54,953 nt of DNA. Origin: Citromicrobium sp. (lineage in GTDB: Bacteria; Pseudomonadota; Alphaproteobacteria; Sphingomonadales; Sphingomonadaceae). The position numbers and the translations under genes were made by a program. Within the stretch, counting starts at the first letter, position 1, and every line of letters starts with the position of its first letter. The notes beneath the pieces were generated by a model that saw only the letters and a program-made list of their open reading frames with translations, did not search any database and was not told the DNA's origin. Below are positions 46,547 to 54,953 of the stretch, one piece after another. Location: contig PAVA01000026.1 in the NCBI GenBank assembly GCA_002712945.1, forward strand, positions 1 through 54,953, given 5' to 3'.

Positions 46547-49500
46547 TCAGTCGCTCAACGACGTCCCCTCGGGCACGATGGCGATCTCCAGCGGCTCCCG
46601 GCTGCCGAGATATTTCGTCGCCAGCGCCTTCATCGCCTCGGGCGTGGTCCGCGAATAATCGTCGAGCAGCGACCCAATCACGCGCAGGCGCTGGGGCTCG
46701 CGCGTGCTCCCGCGCAGCTGCCACATCCAGAAGCCATTGCCGGTGGTCGCACGCAGGATCGTCTGCCGCAGCGGCTCGGTCACGCGGGCGAGCTCGTCCG
46801 CATTCGGGCCGTTTGCGGCGAGATCGGCGACGATCTCGTCCGCCGCGGCATAGAAGGCGGGCACATCCCCGGGCCGCAGCTGCGCCAGCGCGAGGATCGT
46901 CCCTCCGCCGACATCGTCCATCGGCCAGTCGACCCGGACCTGCGGCGCATAGCTCGCACCGGCGCGCTCGCGCATCTCGTCGAACAGGCGGTTCATCACG
47001 ATCTGGCCGAGAATTTCGAGCTGCCGCCCTTCGGACACCTCGGCCAGCCCGCTGCCCACGGGCCACGCGACCACGGCCGCGGCCTGGTTGGCATCGCCCC
47101 GGTGGTAGAGAACCTCGCGCCCGCCGGCCTCGGGTGCCTCGGGCTTGGGTGCGAAGCTTGCAGGATCGAGCGGAGCGCGCGGTGGCAGTGCGCCGAAGCT
47201 CGTCCGCAGCGCCTCGACTGCGCTGTCGCGCTCGAAATCGCCGAAGATCAGCACCTCGACCGGGCCCTTCTGCAGCAGCGGCTCCCACACCTTGCGGAAT
47301 TCCGCCGCGCTGGTCCCTTCGATCATCTCCGGCCCCGGCGTCGCGAAGCGCGGGTCGCCATTGCGGATCACGGTTTCGAGATCGCGGTTGAGCAGGCCTG
47401 CCGGGCTGGTGGCGTAGGTATCGTAGGCGAGCCGCGCCCCGGCCTTGGCCCGGGCGAGCGGCCGCTCGTCCCATTCGGGCAGCGCCAGTTTGGCGGCGAA
47501 CAGGTAGAGCTGGTCGGCGAGGTCCGCCTGCCGCGTTTCGGCGGAGAAGGTGAAGTTCGCGAGGCCGACGGTGAAGTCGAAGCCGAACTTGCGGCCCGTG
47601 GCCAGCCGGTCGAGGTCTTCCTGGTCGAGCCCGGCGAGGCCCGAACTGATCAGCGCGGTCTCGCCGAGCGGGATATAGGCGGCGTCATCCTCGTCGAAGG
47701 CACGGATACCGGCCCCGAAATGCACGTTGACCGCGACCCGGCCCGGCTCGGCCTGGTTGGGCCACAGCAGCGCGGTGACGCCATTGGCAAGCTCGACCCG
47801 CTCGATCTCGAGCACGCCGAGCGGACGGGCGGAGACGACCTCGCCCGGCGGGCCGATCTTGGGCAGTTCGGCGAAGTCGATCGTGCTCGCCGCGATCCGT
47901 GCGGAGGCATCCGCCTCGACCGGCGCGGCCATCGCGGCGCGCAGTTCCTCGGCGTCCGCCTCACCGACCTGCGGCGTCACGTAGACGGCGCGGATCACGT
48001 CCCCGGCGAACAGCGCGCGCGTGCGTTCGAGGATCGCCTCGGGCGTCACCTTCTCGCGCATTCCGCGAAACACATCGAGGACGGTCTGCGGCGCGGCGAC
48101 CGTCTCGCGGATATCGACCGCATTGACGAGCGTGTCGGCCAGCTGGGAGCCGGGTTCGACATCGGCCTCCTCCACTCCGGCCTCGAAGGCGACGTCGAAT
48201 TCGGCGATCTCGCGTGCGAGTTCCTCCTCGGTCGGCGGCGTGGTGGTCGCATCGGCGATCACCGCGCGCACGTCCGCCAGCGCATCCTGCCAGTTGCCCG
48301 TAAGCGGGGCGAAGCTGACGAAGGTGGCGTCGGCGCTGCGGCTGACGTCCTCCTGCTGGACCTGCGCATAGAGATAGTCGCCCCCGCCGCGCGCGCGCGA
48401 TTCGAGCCGCCGGTTGATGAGCGATTCGGCCAGCGCATCCATCAGCAGGCCTTCGTTATAGACGATGGTATCCTGCACCGGGCGCCACGGGCGCAGGATG
48501 GAGTAGGTGAGCGAGCGCGGCAGGTCGGGTTCGACCAGCACCGCGGTTTCGCCCACCGGATTGTCGGCAGGCGTCCCGGCGGGTGCGACCGGGTCGCCGA
48601 AATCGGGCTCGGCCGAGACATCGCCATCGACATCCCACTCGCCGAAATACTTCTCGATCAGGCGTGCCAGCGCCACCGGGTCCGCGTCTCCGGCGACCGC
48701 GATCACCGTTTCCTGCGGGCGATACCAGCGCTCGTGGAACGCCTCGACCGCCTCGGCCTCTGCCGCGAGCAGGGTTTCCTCGGCTCCGATCGGCGGACGG
48801 CTGGCAAGGCGCTGCGCCTTGAAGAAGACCTCGCGGCTTTCGCGCGCGACACGCTCCCCCGGTCCGCCGATCTCGCGTTTTTCGGCGAGCACGATGGGCA
48901 CTTCGGCATCGACATTGGCCTGGGTGATGATCGGCTCCTGCACCATGCCCGAAAGCAGGCGGAAGGCCTCGTCCAGCTTGGCCATGTCGGCTTCGGGCAG
49001 GTCGAGCTGGTAGACCGTCTGGGTCGGGCTGGTCACCGCATTGGTGTCGCTGCCGAAGGTCGCGCCGAGGCGCTGCCAGGTCGGAATGGTCTCGCCGACG
49101 CCGAGATAGCGCGACTGGCGGAAAAGGAGGTGTTCGAGCAGGTGCGCAAACCCGCGCTCCTCCTCGTCCTCGTGCAGCGAACCGGCATCGATACGAATGC
49201 GGATCGAAACCTGCCCCGGCGGGACGCCATTGTCGCGCGTGGCGTAGCGCAACCCGTTGTCGAGCACGCCGAAGCGCCACTGGCGGTCGACCGGGATGTT
49301 GCTGCCCTCGTAGAGCCACGGGGTTTCGTCGGGCGGTTGGAGCGAGGCGGGCGGCGCCGGATCGACGGCCGGGGTGTATATCGCCGCATCCTGCTGGGGC
49401 GCGGCCTCGTGCCTGGAAGACGTGGCGACCGGAGGTTCGGACGCGCTCGGGACAGAGGCCTGCTCGGCCTGCATGCCAGGGGTCGCACAGGCCGCCGCGA

Positions 49501-49552
49501 AGAGTGGGAGAGCCAGGGCGAAGCGGCGCAGGCCGGACGGAACGAAATTCAT
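46547..49552 (-). CDS. M16-family metallopeptidase, lipoprotein (pitrilysin-like)
   Basis: 1001 residues. Lipoprotein signal with 'LFAAAC' (Cys22), so periplasmic and membrane-tethered. First M16 domain has the inverted zinc motif H137-L-L-E-H141 with a downstream Glu in 'VLAEKREIGG'. Further M16 half-domains at about 260-500, 570-760 and 780-1001 ('RGDANQAAAVVAWPVGSGLA', 'RLFDEMRERAGASYAPQV') lack it, as usual. Degrades peptides inside a closing chamber. ATG 49552 preferred over GTG 49558. Confidence 0.93.
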   Translation of the reverse strand: MNFVPSGLRRFALALPLFAAACATPGMQAEQASVPSASEPPVATSSRHEAAPQQDAAIYTPAVDPAPPASLQPPDETPWLYEGSNIPVDRQWRFGVLDNGLRYATRDNGVPPGQVSIRIRIDAGSLHEDEEERGFAHLLEHLLFRQSRYLGVGETIPTWQRLGATFGSDTNAVTSPTQTVYQLDLPEADMAKLDEAFRLLSGMVQEPIITQANVDAEVPIVLAEKREIGGPGERVARESREVFFKAQRLASRPPIGAEETLLAAEAEAVEAFHERWYRPQETVIAVAGDADPVALARLIEKYFGEWDVDGDVSAEPDFGDPVAPAGTPADNPVGETAVLVEPDLPRSLTYSILRPWRPVQDTIVYNEGLLMDALAESLINRRLESRARGGGDYLYAQVQQEDVSRSADATFVSFAPLTGNWQDALADVRAVIADATTTPPTEEELAREIAEFDVAFEAGVEEADVEPGSQLADTLVNAVDIRETVAAPQTVLDVFRGMREKVTPEAILERTRALFAGDVIRAVYVTPQVGEADAEELRAAMAAPVEADASARIAASTIDFAELPKIGPPGEVVSARPLGVLEIERVELANGVTALLWPNQAEPGRVAVNVHFGAGIRAFDEDDAAYIPLGETALISSGLAGLDQEDLDRLATGRKFGFDFTVGLANFTFSAETRQADLADQLYLFAAKLALPEWDERPLARAKAGARLAYDTYATSPAGLLNRDLETVIRNGDPRFATPGPEMIEGTSAAEFRKVWEPLLQKGPVEVLIFGDFERDSAVEALRTSFGALPPRAPLDPASFAPKPEAPEAGGREVLYHRGDANQAAAVVAWPVGSGLAEVSEGRQLEILGQIVMNRLFDEMRERAGASYAPQVRVDWPMDDVGGGTILALAQLRPGDVPAFYAAADEIVADLAANGPNADELARVTEPLRQTILRATTGNGFWMWQLRGSTREPQRLRVIGSLLDDYSRTTPEAMKALATKYLGSREPLEIAIVPEGTSLSD

Positions 49553-49704
49553 AAGCACGCCTATAGGGGTCGAAGAAGTGAAGGCCCAGTGAACAGGCCA
49601 GTGAACAAGTGGGCCTCGACGGCGGCGATTTTCCCTCGCCTTCCCGCTTCGAGACGAGCGACCGCTTGCCGCGTTCCCGCCCCGCCCCTACATCGCGGTG
49701 CGCA

Positions 49705-50283
49705 ATGTATATCGAACCCGAAACCACGCCCAATCCCGCCACGCTCAAGTTCCTGCCCCAGCAGCAGGTCATGCCGCAGGGCACGCGCGACTTCGCCAGC
49801 CCCGAGGATGCCGAGGCCAGCCCGCTCGCCCAGGCGCTGTTCGACACCGGCGAGGTGACGGGCGTGTTCTTCGGCAGCGACTTCGTCTCGGTGACCAAGG
49901 GCGAGGGCGCGCAGTGGACCGATCTCAAGCCGCAGGTCGTCGCCATCCTGCTCGACCATTTCGTGTCGCAGGCTCCGCTGTTCCACGGCGGCAGCGCTGC
50001 GGGCATCGCGGTGCCCGCCGAGGATGTTCTGGTGGTAGAGGAAAACCCCGCGGACGCCGATATCGTCGACCAGATCAAGGATCTGCTCGAAACCCGGGTG
50101 CGCCCGGCGGTGGCAGGCGACGGCGGCGACATTGCCTATCGCGGCTACAAGGAAGGCGTCGTCTTCCTCGCCCTGCAGGGCGCGTGCGACGGCTGCCCCT
50201 CGGCCACCGCCACGCTCAAGCACGGGATCGAAGGGCTGCTGAAGCATTACGTGCCCGAAGTGACCGAGGTGCGGGCGAGCTGA
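49705..50283 (+). CDS. NifU/Nfu-type iron-sulphur scaffold protein
   Basis: 192 residues. N-terminal Nfu_N domain ('YIEPETTPNPATLKFLPQQ', 'ALFDTGEVTGVFFGSDFVSV') and C-terminal NifU domain with the cluster-binding 'GACDGCPSATATLKHGIE' (CxxC). Delivers [4Fe-4S] clusters to target enzymes; MiaB, encoded in the same neighbourhood, is such a client. ATG 49705 begins the conserved family N-terminus. Confidence 0.95.
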   Translation: MYIEPETTPNPATLKFLPQQQVMPQGTRDFASPEDAEASPLAQALFDTGEVTGVFFGSDFVSVTKGEGAQWTDLKPQVVAILLDHFVSQAPLFHGGSAAGIAVPAEDVLVVEENPADADIVDQIKDLLETRVRPAVAGDGGDIAYRGYKEGVVFLALQGACDGCPSATATLKHGIEGLLKHYVPEVTEVRAS

Positions 50284-50332
50284 TCGCCGGGCATCCACTG
50301 CTCCCACCCGAAACAGAAGGCCCGCAGAACGC

Positions 50333-50941
50333 ATGACAAAGCAATTCCACGGAAACACCCTTTCGCACGAAGCGCTCGAGCAGCTGTTCCTCGAGGCGCG
50401 CAGCTATAATGCCTGGCTCGACAGGGACGTGGACGAGGGCACGATCCGGCGCATCTACGACCTGCTGAAAATGGGCCCGACCTCGGCCAACCAGCAGTCC
50501 GCCCGGTTCGTGTGGTGCCGCTCCGACGAGGCGAAGGAACGGCTCGCGAAACACGCGATGGAGGCCAACAAGGACAAGATCCGCACCGCGCCGTGGTGCG
50601 TCATCATCGGCTACGATATCGATTTCCACGAACAGCTGCCCTGGCTCTTCCCGCATACCGACGCGAAGAGCTGGTTCACCGGGGACGTCGAAGGCCGCAT
50701 CCAGCAGGCGAAGCGCAACTCGGCCCTGCAGGGTGCCTACCTGATGCTCGCGGCGCGTTCGCTGGGCCTCGATTGCGGGCCGATGTCGGGGGTCGATCTC
50801 GACGCGGTCACCAAGGAGTTCTTCGCCGACCAGCCGCAGTATCGCGCCGACTGGATCTGCTCGATCGGCTATGGCGACAAGGACTCGATCTTCGACCGCA
50901 GCCCGCGACCCGATTTCGACACGTTCAACCGGATCGACTGA
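50333..50941 (+). CDS. Nitroreductase-family malonic semialdehyde reductase (RutE-like)
   Basis: 202 residues. FMN-dependent nitroreductase fold: 'RSYNAWLDRDVDEGTIRRIY', 'KMGPTSANQQSARFVWCRS', 'NSALQGAYLMLAARSLGLD', 'GPMSGVDLDAV'. Its length and the 'LARSYNxW' start match the RutE/HadB subgroup. No other pyrimidine-degradation genes are near, so the physiological substrate is open. It is 49 nt after nfu. Confidence 0.9.
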   Translation: MTKQFHGNTLSHEALEQLFLEARSYNAWLDRDVDEGTIRRIYDLLKMGPTSANQQSARFVWCRSDEAKERLAKHAMEANKDKIRTAPWCVIIGYDIDFHEQLPWLFPHTDAKSWFTGDVEGRIQQAKRNSALQGAYLMLAARSLGLDCGPMSGVDLDAVTKEFFADQPQYRADWICSIGYGDKDSIFDRSPRPDFDTFNRID

Positions 50942-50982
50942 CTTTGCGCGCCATGCGGCGGGCACGCTGAAGGGGGCGGACG

Positions 50983-51621
50983 ATAACAGCGGAACGGACC
51001 CTGGCGATCGACTGCGCCACCCCGGCCTGTTCGGTCGCCCTGTTTGCGCGGGGCGAGCTGGTCGCGGGCGAATTTCATATCCTCGGGCGCGGACATGCCG
51101 AAAGGCTGGTCCCGATGATCGCCGGCCTGCCCGACCGCGGGCGGGCGGACATAATTGCGGTCGCGCGCGGGCCCGGCAGCTTTACCGGCGTGCGGATCGG
51201 CCTGGCGGTGGCGCGCAGCCTTGCGTTCGCGTGGGGCGCGCAGCTGGTCGGCTATTCGACCATGGCACTGGTCGCGGCGATGGCGCGGGCGCAGGAAGGC
51301 GCGCAGCCGCTGACGGTCGCAATGGAAGGCGGCCATGGCGAATGGTTCGTCCAGGGTTTCGACGGGAGCGGTGTCGCGACGGACGAGCCCGTATCGATGC
51401 GGCCCGAAGACGCGGTCGCGCACTATTCCAGCGCGCTCGTGGCGGGGACCGTGGCCGAGGACTTCGTGGCCCGCGCGGGTGAAGGCACCGCCCTGCCCCT
51501 CCACAGCGACGCGCGCGAATACACGACGCTGCCCGCGCACGCCCTCACCGCCGAGACCGCACCGATCTATGGCCGCGGCCCCGATGCCCGCCTGCCGTCC
51601 GCCACGGGGAGCGCCACGTGA
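50983..51621 (+). CDS. tsaB: tRNA threonylcarbamoyladenosine biosynthesis protein TsaB
   Basis: 212 residues if started at ATA 50983. TsaB is the scaffold partner of TsaD for the t6A modification. N-terminal 'RTLAIDCATPACSVALF', then 'GRGHAERLVPMI' and 'VARGPGSFTGVRIGLAVARS' are diagnostic. No ATG, GTG or TTG precedes the conserved N-terminus after the in-frame TGA at 50968. AGGGGG (50971-50976) lies 6 nt before ATA; CTG 51001 is the other option. Overlaps rimI by four bases. Confidence 0.9.
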   Translation: MTAERTLAIDCATPACSVALFARGELVAGEFHILGRGHAERLVPMIAGLPDRGRADIIAVARGPGSFTGVRIGLAVARSLAFAWGAQLVGYSTMALVAAMARAQEGAQPLTVAMEGGHGEWFVQGFDGSGVATDEPVSMRPEDAVAHYSSALVAGTVAEDFVARAGEGTALPLHSDAREYTTLPAHALTAETAPIYGRGPDARLPSATGSAT

Positions 51622-52085
51622 ATCCCGCCACACTCGATGCGATCATGCGGATCATGGACGCAGCGTTCGACCCGCAATGGGGCGAGGCCTGGACCCGCGC
51701 GCAGATCGAGTCCGCCCTGCAGCTGGCGAACACCCACGCAACGCTGATCGGTGCCGATGGCGGGCAAGCCCCTCTCGGCGAGGATGCCGCCGGGTTCGCC
51801 GTTGTTCGCGCTGCGCCGGGGGAGGAGGAAATCCTGCTGATCGCGGTTCTCCCGACCGAGCGGCGCAGGGGCCTTGGCAGACAAATCATCGCCAGACTTG
51901 CCGAAGAGGCGAAACAGCGCGGCTCGGAAAAGCTGTTTCTCGAGATGAGAGAAAACAATCCGGCCCGCTCGCTCTACGAAGCGATGGGATTCAGCCCCAT
52001 TGGTCGGCGCAAGGACTATTACAGCCTCGGCGACGGCACCCGGATGGACGCCATTACCTTCGGGCTGGTCCTTGACGTAACGTAA
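51618..52085 (+). CDS. rimI: RimI-like ribosomal protein N-acetyltransferase
   Basis: 155 residues, GTG start overlapping tsaB. GNAT fold: beta strands around 'DAAGFAVVRAAPGEEEILLI', acetyl-CoA loop 'TERRRGLGRQIIARL', and 'RENNPARSLYEAMGFSPIGR' with 'KDYY'. The tsaB-rimI pair is a widely conserved arrangement. Confidence 0.93.
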   Translation: MNPATLDAIMRIMDAAFDPQWGEAWTRAQIESALQLANTHATLIGADGGQAPLGEDAAGFAVVRAAPGEEEILLIAVLPTERRRGLGRQIIARLAEEAKQRGSEKLFLEMRENNPARSLYEAMGFSPIGRRKDYYSLGDGTRMDAITFGLVLDVT

Positions 52086-52219
52086 ATCTTGTTAACGACA
52101 AATATTCGTCGCGAAAGACGATCTGGGGCATTGCATTTGATCAAGCCATGCTACAGGGATTTTTGCGTATGTGGCTGAGTACCCCGTAGCCCGACACATG
52201 AAAAACCCCAGAGGAAATG

Positions 52220-52663
52220 ATGGAAGACCAAGATATCGAAATGACGCAGACGCTTATCGCGTTCACGTCCAACATCGTCGAAGCCTATGTCAGTAACAAT
52301 TCCGCCGAGCTCGACGATGTTCCGGTGCTGATCAACAATGTCTATTCGGCACTGTCCGGCCTCAGCGGCGCGGGCGAGCAGGAAGAAGAACGGCCCGAAC
52401 CCGCCGTCTCGATCCGCGCCTCGGTCAAGCCCGACTATCTCGTCTGCCTCGAAGACGGGAAGAAGCTGAAGATGCTCAAGCGCTATCTTCGCACCAATTA
52501 CGACATGAGCCCGGAAGAATATCGCGAGCGCTGGAACCTGCCGAGCGACTATCCGATGGTTGCGCCCAACTATGCCGAGAAGCGCCGCGAACTGGCGAAG
52601 AAGATCGGCCTGGGTCGCGCCCCCGGCCAGAAGCGCGGTCGCCGCAAGAAAACCGCCGAATAA
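52220..52663 (+). CDS. mucR: MucR/Ros-family transcriptional regulator
   Basis: 147 residues. ATG 52220 preferred over 52217 because GAGG (52211-52214) is then 5 nt away. N-terminal oligomerisation helix (residues 5-25), C-terminal Ros/MucR domain 'PDYLVCLEDGKKLKMLKRYL', 'YDMSPEEYRERWNLPSDYPM', 'APNYAEKRRELAKKIGLGR' and a basic tail. The usual zinc His residues in 'KRHLxTH' read KRYLRTN here. MucR proteins act as H-NS-like silencers of AT-rich DNA. The A/T-rich 131-nt region upstream may be its own target. Confidence 0.93.
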   Translation: MEDQDIEMTQTLIAFTSNIVEAYVSNNSAELDDVPVLINNVYSALSGLSGAGEQEEERPEPAVSIRASVKPDYLVCLEDGKKLKMLKRYLRTNYDMSPEEYRERWNLPSDYPMVAPNYAEKRRELAKKIGLGRAPGQKRGRRKKTAE

Positions 52664-52764
52664 TCACGCTCTCGCCGGTCGGTCGCCACGCACCGCCCGG
52701 CGAGGCTTGAGTGGGGCGCACGGCGCGCCTATGCCCGAAGCGAAAGCTTGAGGAAGTCGCGGCC

Positions 52765-53187
52765 GTGCCCCAGAAGATCGATCTCGAACAATTGTGCGCC
52801 GACAAGGGTCTGCGCATCACCGAGCAGCGCAAGGTGATTGCGCGCGTGCTCTCCGACAGCGAGGATCACCCCGATGTCGAGCAGCTGCACGAGCGCGCAT
52901 CGAAGATCGATTCCGGCATCTCGATCGCGACCGTCTATCGCACGGTCCGCCTGTTCGAGGAGGCCGGCGTGCTCGACCGGCACGATTTCGGCGATGGCCG
53001 CGCGCGCTACGAGCCCGCGCCCGAATCGCACCATGACCACCTGATCGACGTCGAAAGCGGCAAGGTCGTCGAATTCGTCGACCCCGAGCTGGAAGCGCTG
53101 CAGAAGCAGATCGCCGAGAAGCTCGGCTACCGCCTCGTCGATCACCGGATGGAACTCTATGGCGTCCGCCTCGAACGCGACAACTGA
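52765..53187 (+). CDS. fur: Fur-family metal-responsive regulator
   Basis: 140 residues from GTG 52765. Winged helix 'GLRITEQRKVIARVLSDSED', 'ISIATVYRTVRLFEEAGVLD' and dimerisation/metal domain with 'ESHHDHLIDVESGKVVEF'. The CxxC structural zinc motifs of E. coli Fur are absent (Asp/Ser in place), as in several alphaproteobacterial Fur/Mur proteins. Could sense iron or manganese. Ends 29 nt inside plsC. Confidence 0.92.
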   Translation: MPQKIDLEQLCADKGLRITEQRKVIARVLSDSEDHPDVEQLHERASKIDSGISIATVYRTVRLFEEAGVLDRHDFGDGRARYEPAPESHHDHLIDVESGKVVEFVDPELEALQKQIAEKLGYRLVDHRMELYGVRLERDN

Positions 53188-54094
53188 TTCCTCTGCCGAA
53201 TGGGCGAAGCGGCAGGCCGCCGCGCGGGGCGAGAAGACGCCGATCTCCCTCATGGGCTGGGTCCGCCTGTGGACCCGCACGATCGCACTCGGCCTCGGGC
53301 TGCTGATCACCGTTCCCTGCCACTACCTTTTCAGGATCGTTTCCTACGGGTCGCCCTTCCCCAAGTGGTTTCTCGGCTATGCCGCGTGGGTCGTCGGCGC
53401 GCGCGTGCGGCGCCACGGCACGCCCTTGCGGCGCGACGTGTTCTTCATCGCCAACCATGTCAGCTGGGTGGACATTCTCGCGCTGGCGGGCGCGAGCGGC
53501 ACCGCCTTCGTCGCGAAGAAGGAGCTGGCAACCTCGCCGCTGGTCGGCTGGCTCGCGGGCCTCAACCGCACGGTTTTCGTCCAGCGCGAGGACCGGCTGC
53601 GGGTCGCGGACCAGATCAACGCGCTGCGCGAGGCGCTGATGGACAACTGGTCGGTCACCGTCTTTCCGGAGGGCACGACGACCGACGGGCATTCGCTGCT
53701 GCCGTTCAAATCCTCGATGCTGAGCGTGCTCGAGCCCCCGCCGCCGGGCGTGCTGGTGCAGCCGGTGGTGCTCGATTACGGCAAGGTCGCCGAGTGGATC
53801 GGCTGGATCGGCGAGGAAGGCGGGCTCAACAACTACAAGCGGGTGATGGCGCGCAAAGGGAGCTTCCCGCTCGAGCTCCATTTCCTCGAGCCCTTCAGCC
53901 CCGCCGAGCATCGCGGGCGCAAGGCGGTGGCAACCGAGGCCAGGGCACGGATCGTCGAGACGCTGGAGCGCGAGATGGGCCACGGGTTGCGGCCCTTCGA
54001 CCATGACGTCGCACCGATCCGCTACTCCAAGGCGAAGCTGCCGCCGCCCGAAAACGCCCCGGCTTCCGAAAATCCCTCGTCACCCCGGACTTGA
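53159..54094 (+). CDS. plsC: 1-acyl-sn-glycerol-3-phosphate acyltransferase (PlsC-like)
   Basis: 311 residues. One N-terminal membrane segment (about 40-62), acyltransferase motifs '[11 protein letters not shown]' (HX4D) and '[12 protein letters not shown]' (FPEGT). Makes phosphatidic acid or related lipids at the inner membrane. Overlaps fur by 29 nt. The last codons and stop lie inside a palindromic repeat, so the C-terminal tail ([17 protein letters not shown]) is probably dispensable. Confidence 0.93.
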   Translation: MASASNATTDSSAEWAKRQAAARGEKTPISLMGWVRLWTRTIALGLGLLITVPCHYLFRIVSYGSPFPKWFLGYAAWVVGARVRRHGTPLRRDVFFIANHVSWVDILALAGASGTAFVAKKELATSPLVGWLAGLNRTVFVQREDRLRVADQINALREALMDNWSVTVFPEGTTTDGHSLLPFKSSMLSVLEPPPPGVLVQPVVLDYGKVAEWIGWIGEEGGLNNYKRVMARKGSFPLELHFLEPFSPAEHRGRKAVATEARARIVETLEREMGHGLRPFDHDVAPIRYSKAKLPPPENAPASENPSSPRT

Positions 54095-54157
54095 TCCGGG
54101 GTGGTGCTTTTCTTCGTCCGAACATCAAGGAGCTTTGCCCCGGGTCAAGCCCGGGGC
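54081..54157. repeat. Paired hairpin repeat element after plsC
   Basis: CACCCCGGA-CTTGA-TCCGGGGTG (54081-54103) and GCCCCGGG-TCAAG-CCCGGGGC (54137-54157). The two loops are reverse complements of each other, so the whole unit is itself an inverted repeat. A common sphingomonad intergenic element; also contains the plsC stop codon. Confidence 0.8.
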
Positions 54158-54216
54158 GACGACAGGGTTGCGAGTGTTGCGTGGTGCGCGAAGCGAGCGT
54201 AAATGCCGCCCTTCCC

Positions 54217-54953
54217 ATGAAACCCACGACTCCCCCCAAGACCTACCGGGTCAAGAGCTTCGGCTGTCAGATGAATGTCTATGATGGCGAGCGTATGGGC
54301 GAGCTGCTGGCGGCGCAGGGCATTACCCCCGCGCCCGAGGGTGAGGACGCCGATCTGGTGGTGCTCAACACCTGCCATATCCGCGAGAAGGCGACCGAGA
54401 AGGTCTATTCCGACATTGGTCGCTTGCGGCGCGAGGATGGCTCATCGCCGCTGATCGCGGTCGCGGGCTGCGTCGCGCAGGCAGAGGGCGAGGAGATCAT
54501 GGCGCGTGCGCCCGCGGTCTCCATGGTGGTCGGCCCGCAGGCATACCAGACCCTGCCCGCCATGCTCGAACGCGCCGCCAGAGGCCAGCGCAGCACCGAG
54601 ATGGACCTTGCCGCCGAAGCGAAGTTCGCCGGGCTCCCGCAGCGACGCACCGCGCCGCCCGCCGCCTTCCTCACGATCCAGGAAGGGTGCGACAAGTTCT
54701 GCACCTATTGCGTGGTGCCCTACACGCGCGGTGCGGAAATCAGCCGTCCCTTTGCGGAGCTGGTCGCCGAAGCGCAGCGGCTGGTCGATGGCGGCGCGCG
54801 CGAAATCACGCTGCTGGGGCAGAACGTTTCGGCATGGAGCGGGGAAAATGCGAAGGGCCACAGCACCGGGCTCGCCGGGCTGGTTCGCGAGCTGGCGAAA
54901 ATCGACGGGCTTGCGCGCATCCGCTACACCACCAGCCACCCCGCCGACATGGA
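54217..54953 (+). CDS. miaB: tRNA-2-methylthio-N6-dimethylallyladenosine synthase MiaB (partial)
   Basis: The first 245 or so residues; the gene runs off the window. Radical-SAM methylthiotransferase that modifies A37 of tRNA. UPF0004 domain with three cluster cysteines ('SFGCQMN', 'NTCHIREKA', 'AGCVAQAEG'), then radical SAM '[17 protein letters not shown]' (CxxxCxxC) and '[13 protein letters not shown]'. It needs two [4Fe-4S] clusters; the nfu gene lies 4.5 kb upstream. ATG 54217 begins at the conserved N-terminus. Confidence 0.95.
   Translation, partial: MKPTTPPKTYRVKSFGCQMNVYDGERMGELLAAQGITPAPEGEDADLVVLNTCHIREKATEKVYSDIGRLRREDGSSPLIAVAGCVAQAEGEEIMARAPAVSMVVGPQAYQTLPAMLERAARGQRSTEMDLAAEAKFAGLPQRRTAPPAAFLTIQEGCDKFCTYCVVPYTRGAEISRPFAELVAEAQRLVDGGAREITLLGQNVSAWSGENAKGHSTGLAGLVRELAKIDGLARIRYTTSHPADM

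Noticed and set aside
46376..49858. 1160-codon rightward open frame opposite the M16 peptidase
   Set aside because: Reverse-frame shadow: the M16 peptidase on the other strand has the HLLEH motif, lipobox and full domain set.

Overview
The window is high-GC DNA from an alphaproteobacterium, most likely a sphingomonad of the Erythrobacteraceae. This is inferred from gene content and order (MucR, Fur, PlsC and MiaB in a row; EgtB-EgtD; class II DAHP synthase; GapR family) and not from a database match. Roughly the first 35 kb is a P2-like prophage with a complete set of virion genes. The rest is ordinary chromosome.

Left end (1-1911): the tail of an unidentified gene, a membrane protein overlapping a winged-helix regulator, two tiny membrane proteins, and a convergent SRAP (YedK/HMCES-type) gene. 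I could not place the left prophage boundary.

Late region (2027-25753): portal Q and terminase P run leftward. O-N-M-L-X-R-S run rightward from the same intergenic region. A second rightward operon carries J, I, tail fibre H, its chaperone G, a large spike-like protein, two or three small membrane or lysis proteins, an M23 endolysin and an Rz/Rz1 spanin pair. A third rightward operon carries V-W-FI-FII-E/E'-T-U-D. An almost identical palindrome (TGTTGTA-N11-TACAACA) occurs exactly three times, once before each operon (4953, 9920, 18361). The early region encodes an Ogr/Delta-type zinc-finger protein with the exact C-X2-C-X22-C-X4-C spacing. Together these look like an activator and its late-operon boxes.

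Accessory region (25754-28960): a lower-GC cassette of small proteins, a coiled-coil membrane protein, a DUF3800 protein and an oppositely oriented small gene, then a decayed IS1595-type transposase tail. Next is a leftward operon of CI-like S24 repressor, lipoprotein-like protein and SNase-like nuclease.

Early region (29602-34864): the repressor faces a Cro-like gene across three dyads. About 17 small, almost all overlapping genes follow, including Ogr, GapR, several zinc-ribbon and membrane microproteins, an ASCH-like protein, a J-domain protein and AlpA. One gene is broken by a run of ten C. No integrase or replication initiator is recognisable.

Chromosome (35098-54953): four leftward secreted or lipoprotein genes (two are paralogues), a NarL/NarX-type two-component system, an aspartic protease, ergothioneine genes egtB-egtD (egtB carries an in-frame palindromic insert), class II DAHP synthase, a very long GC-rich hairpin, an M16 peptidase, then a rightward run of Nfu, nitroreductase, TsaB, RimI, MucR, Fur, PlsC and MiaB (cut by the window end).
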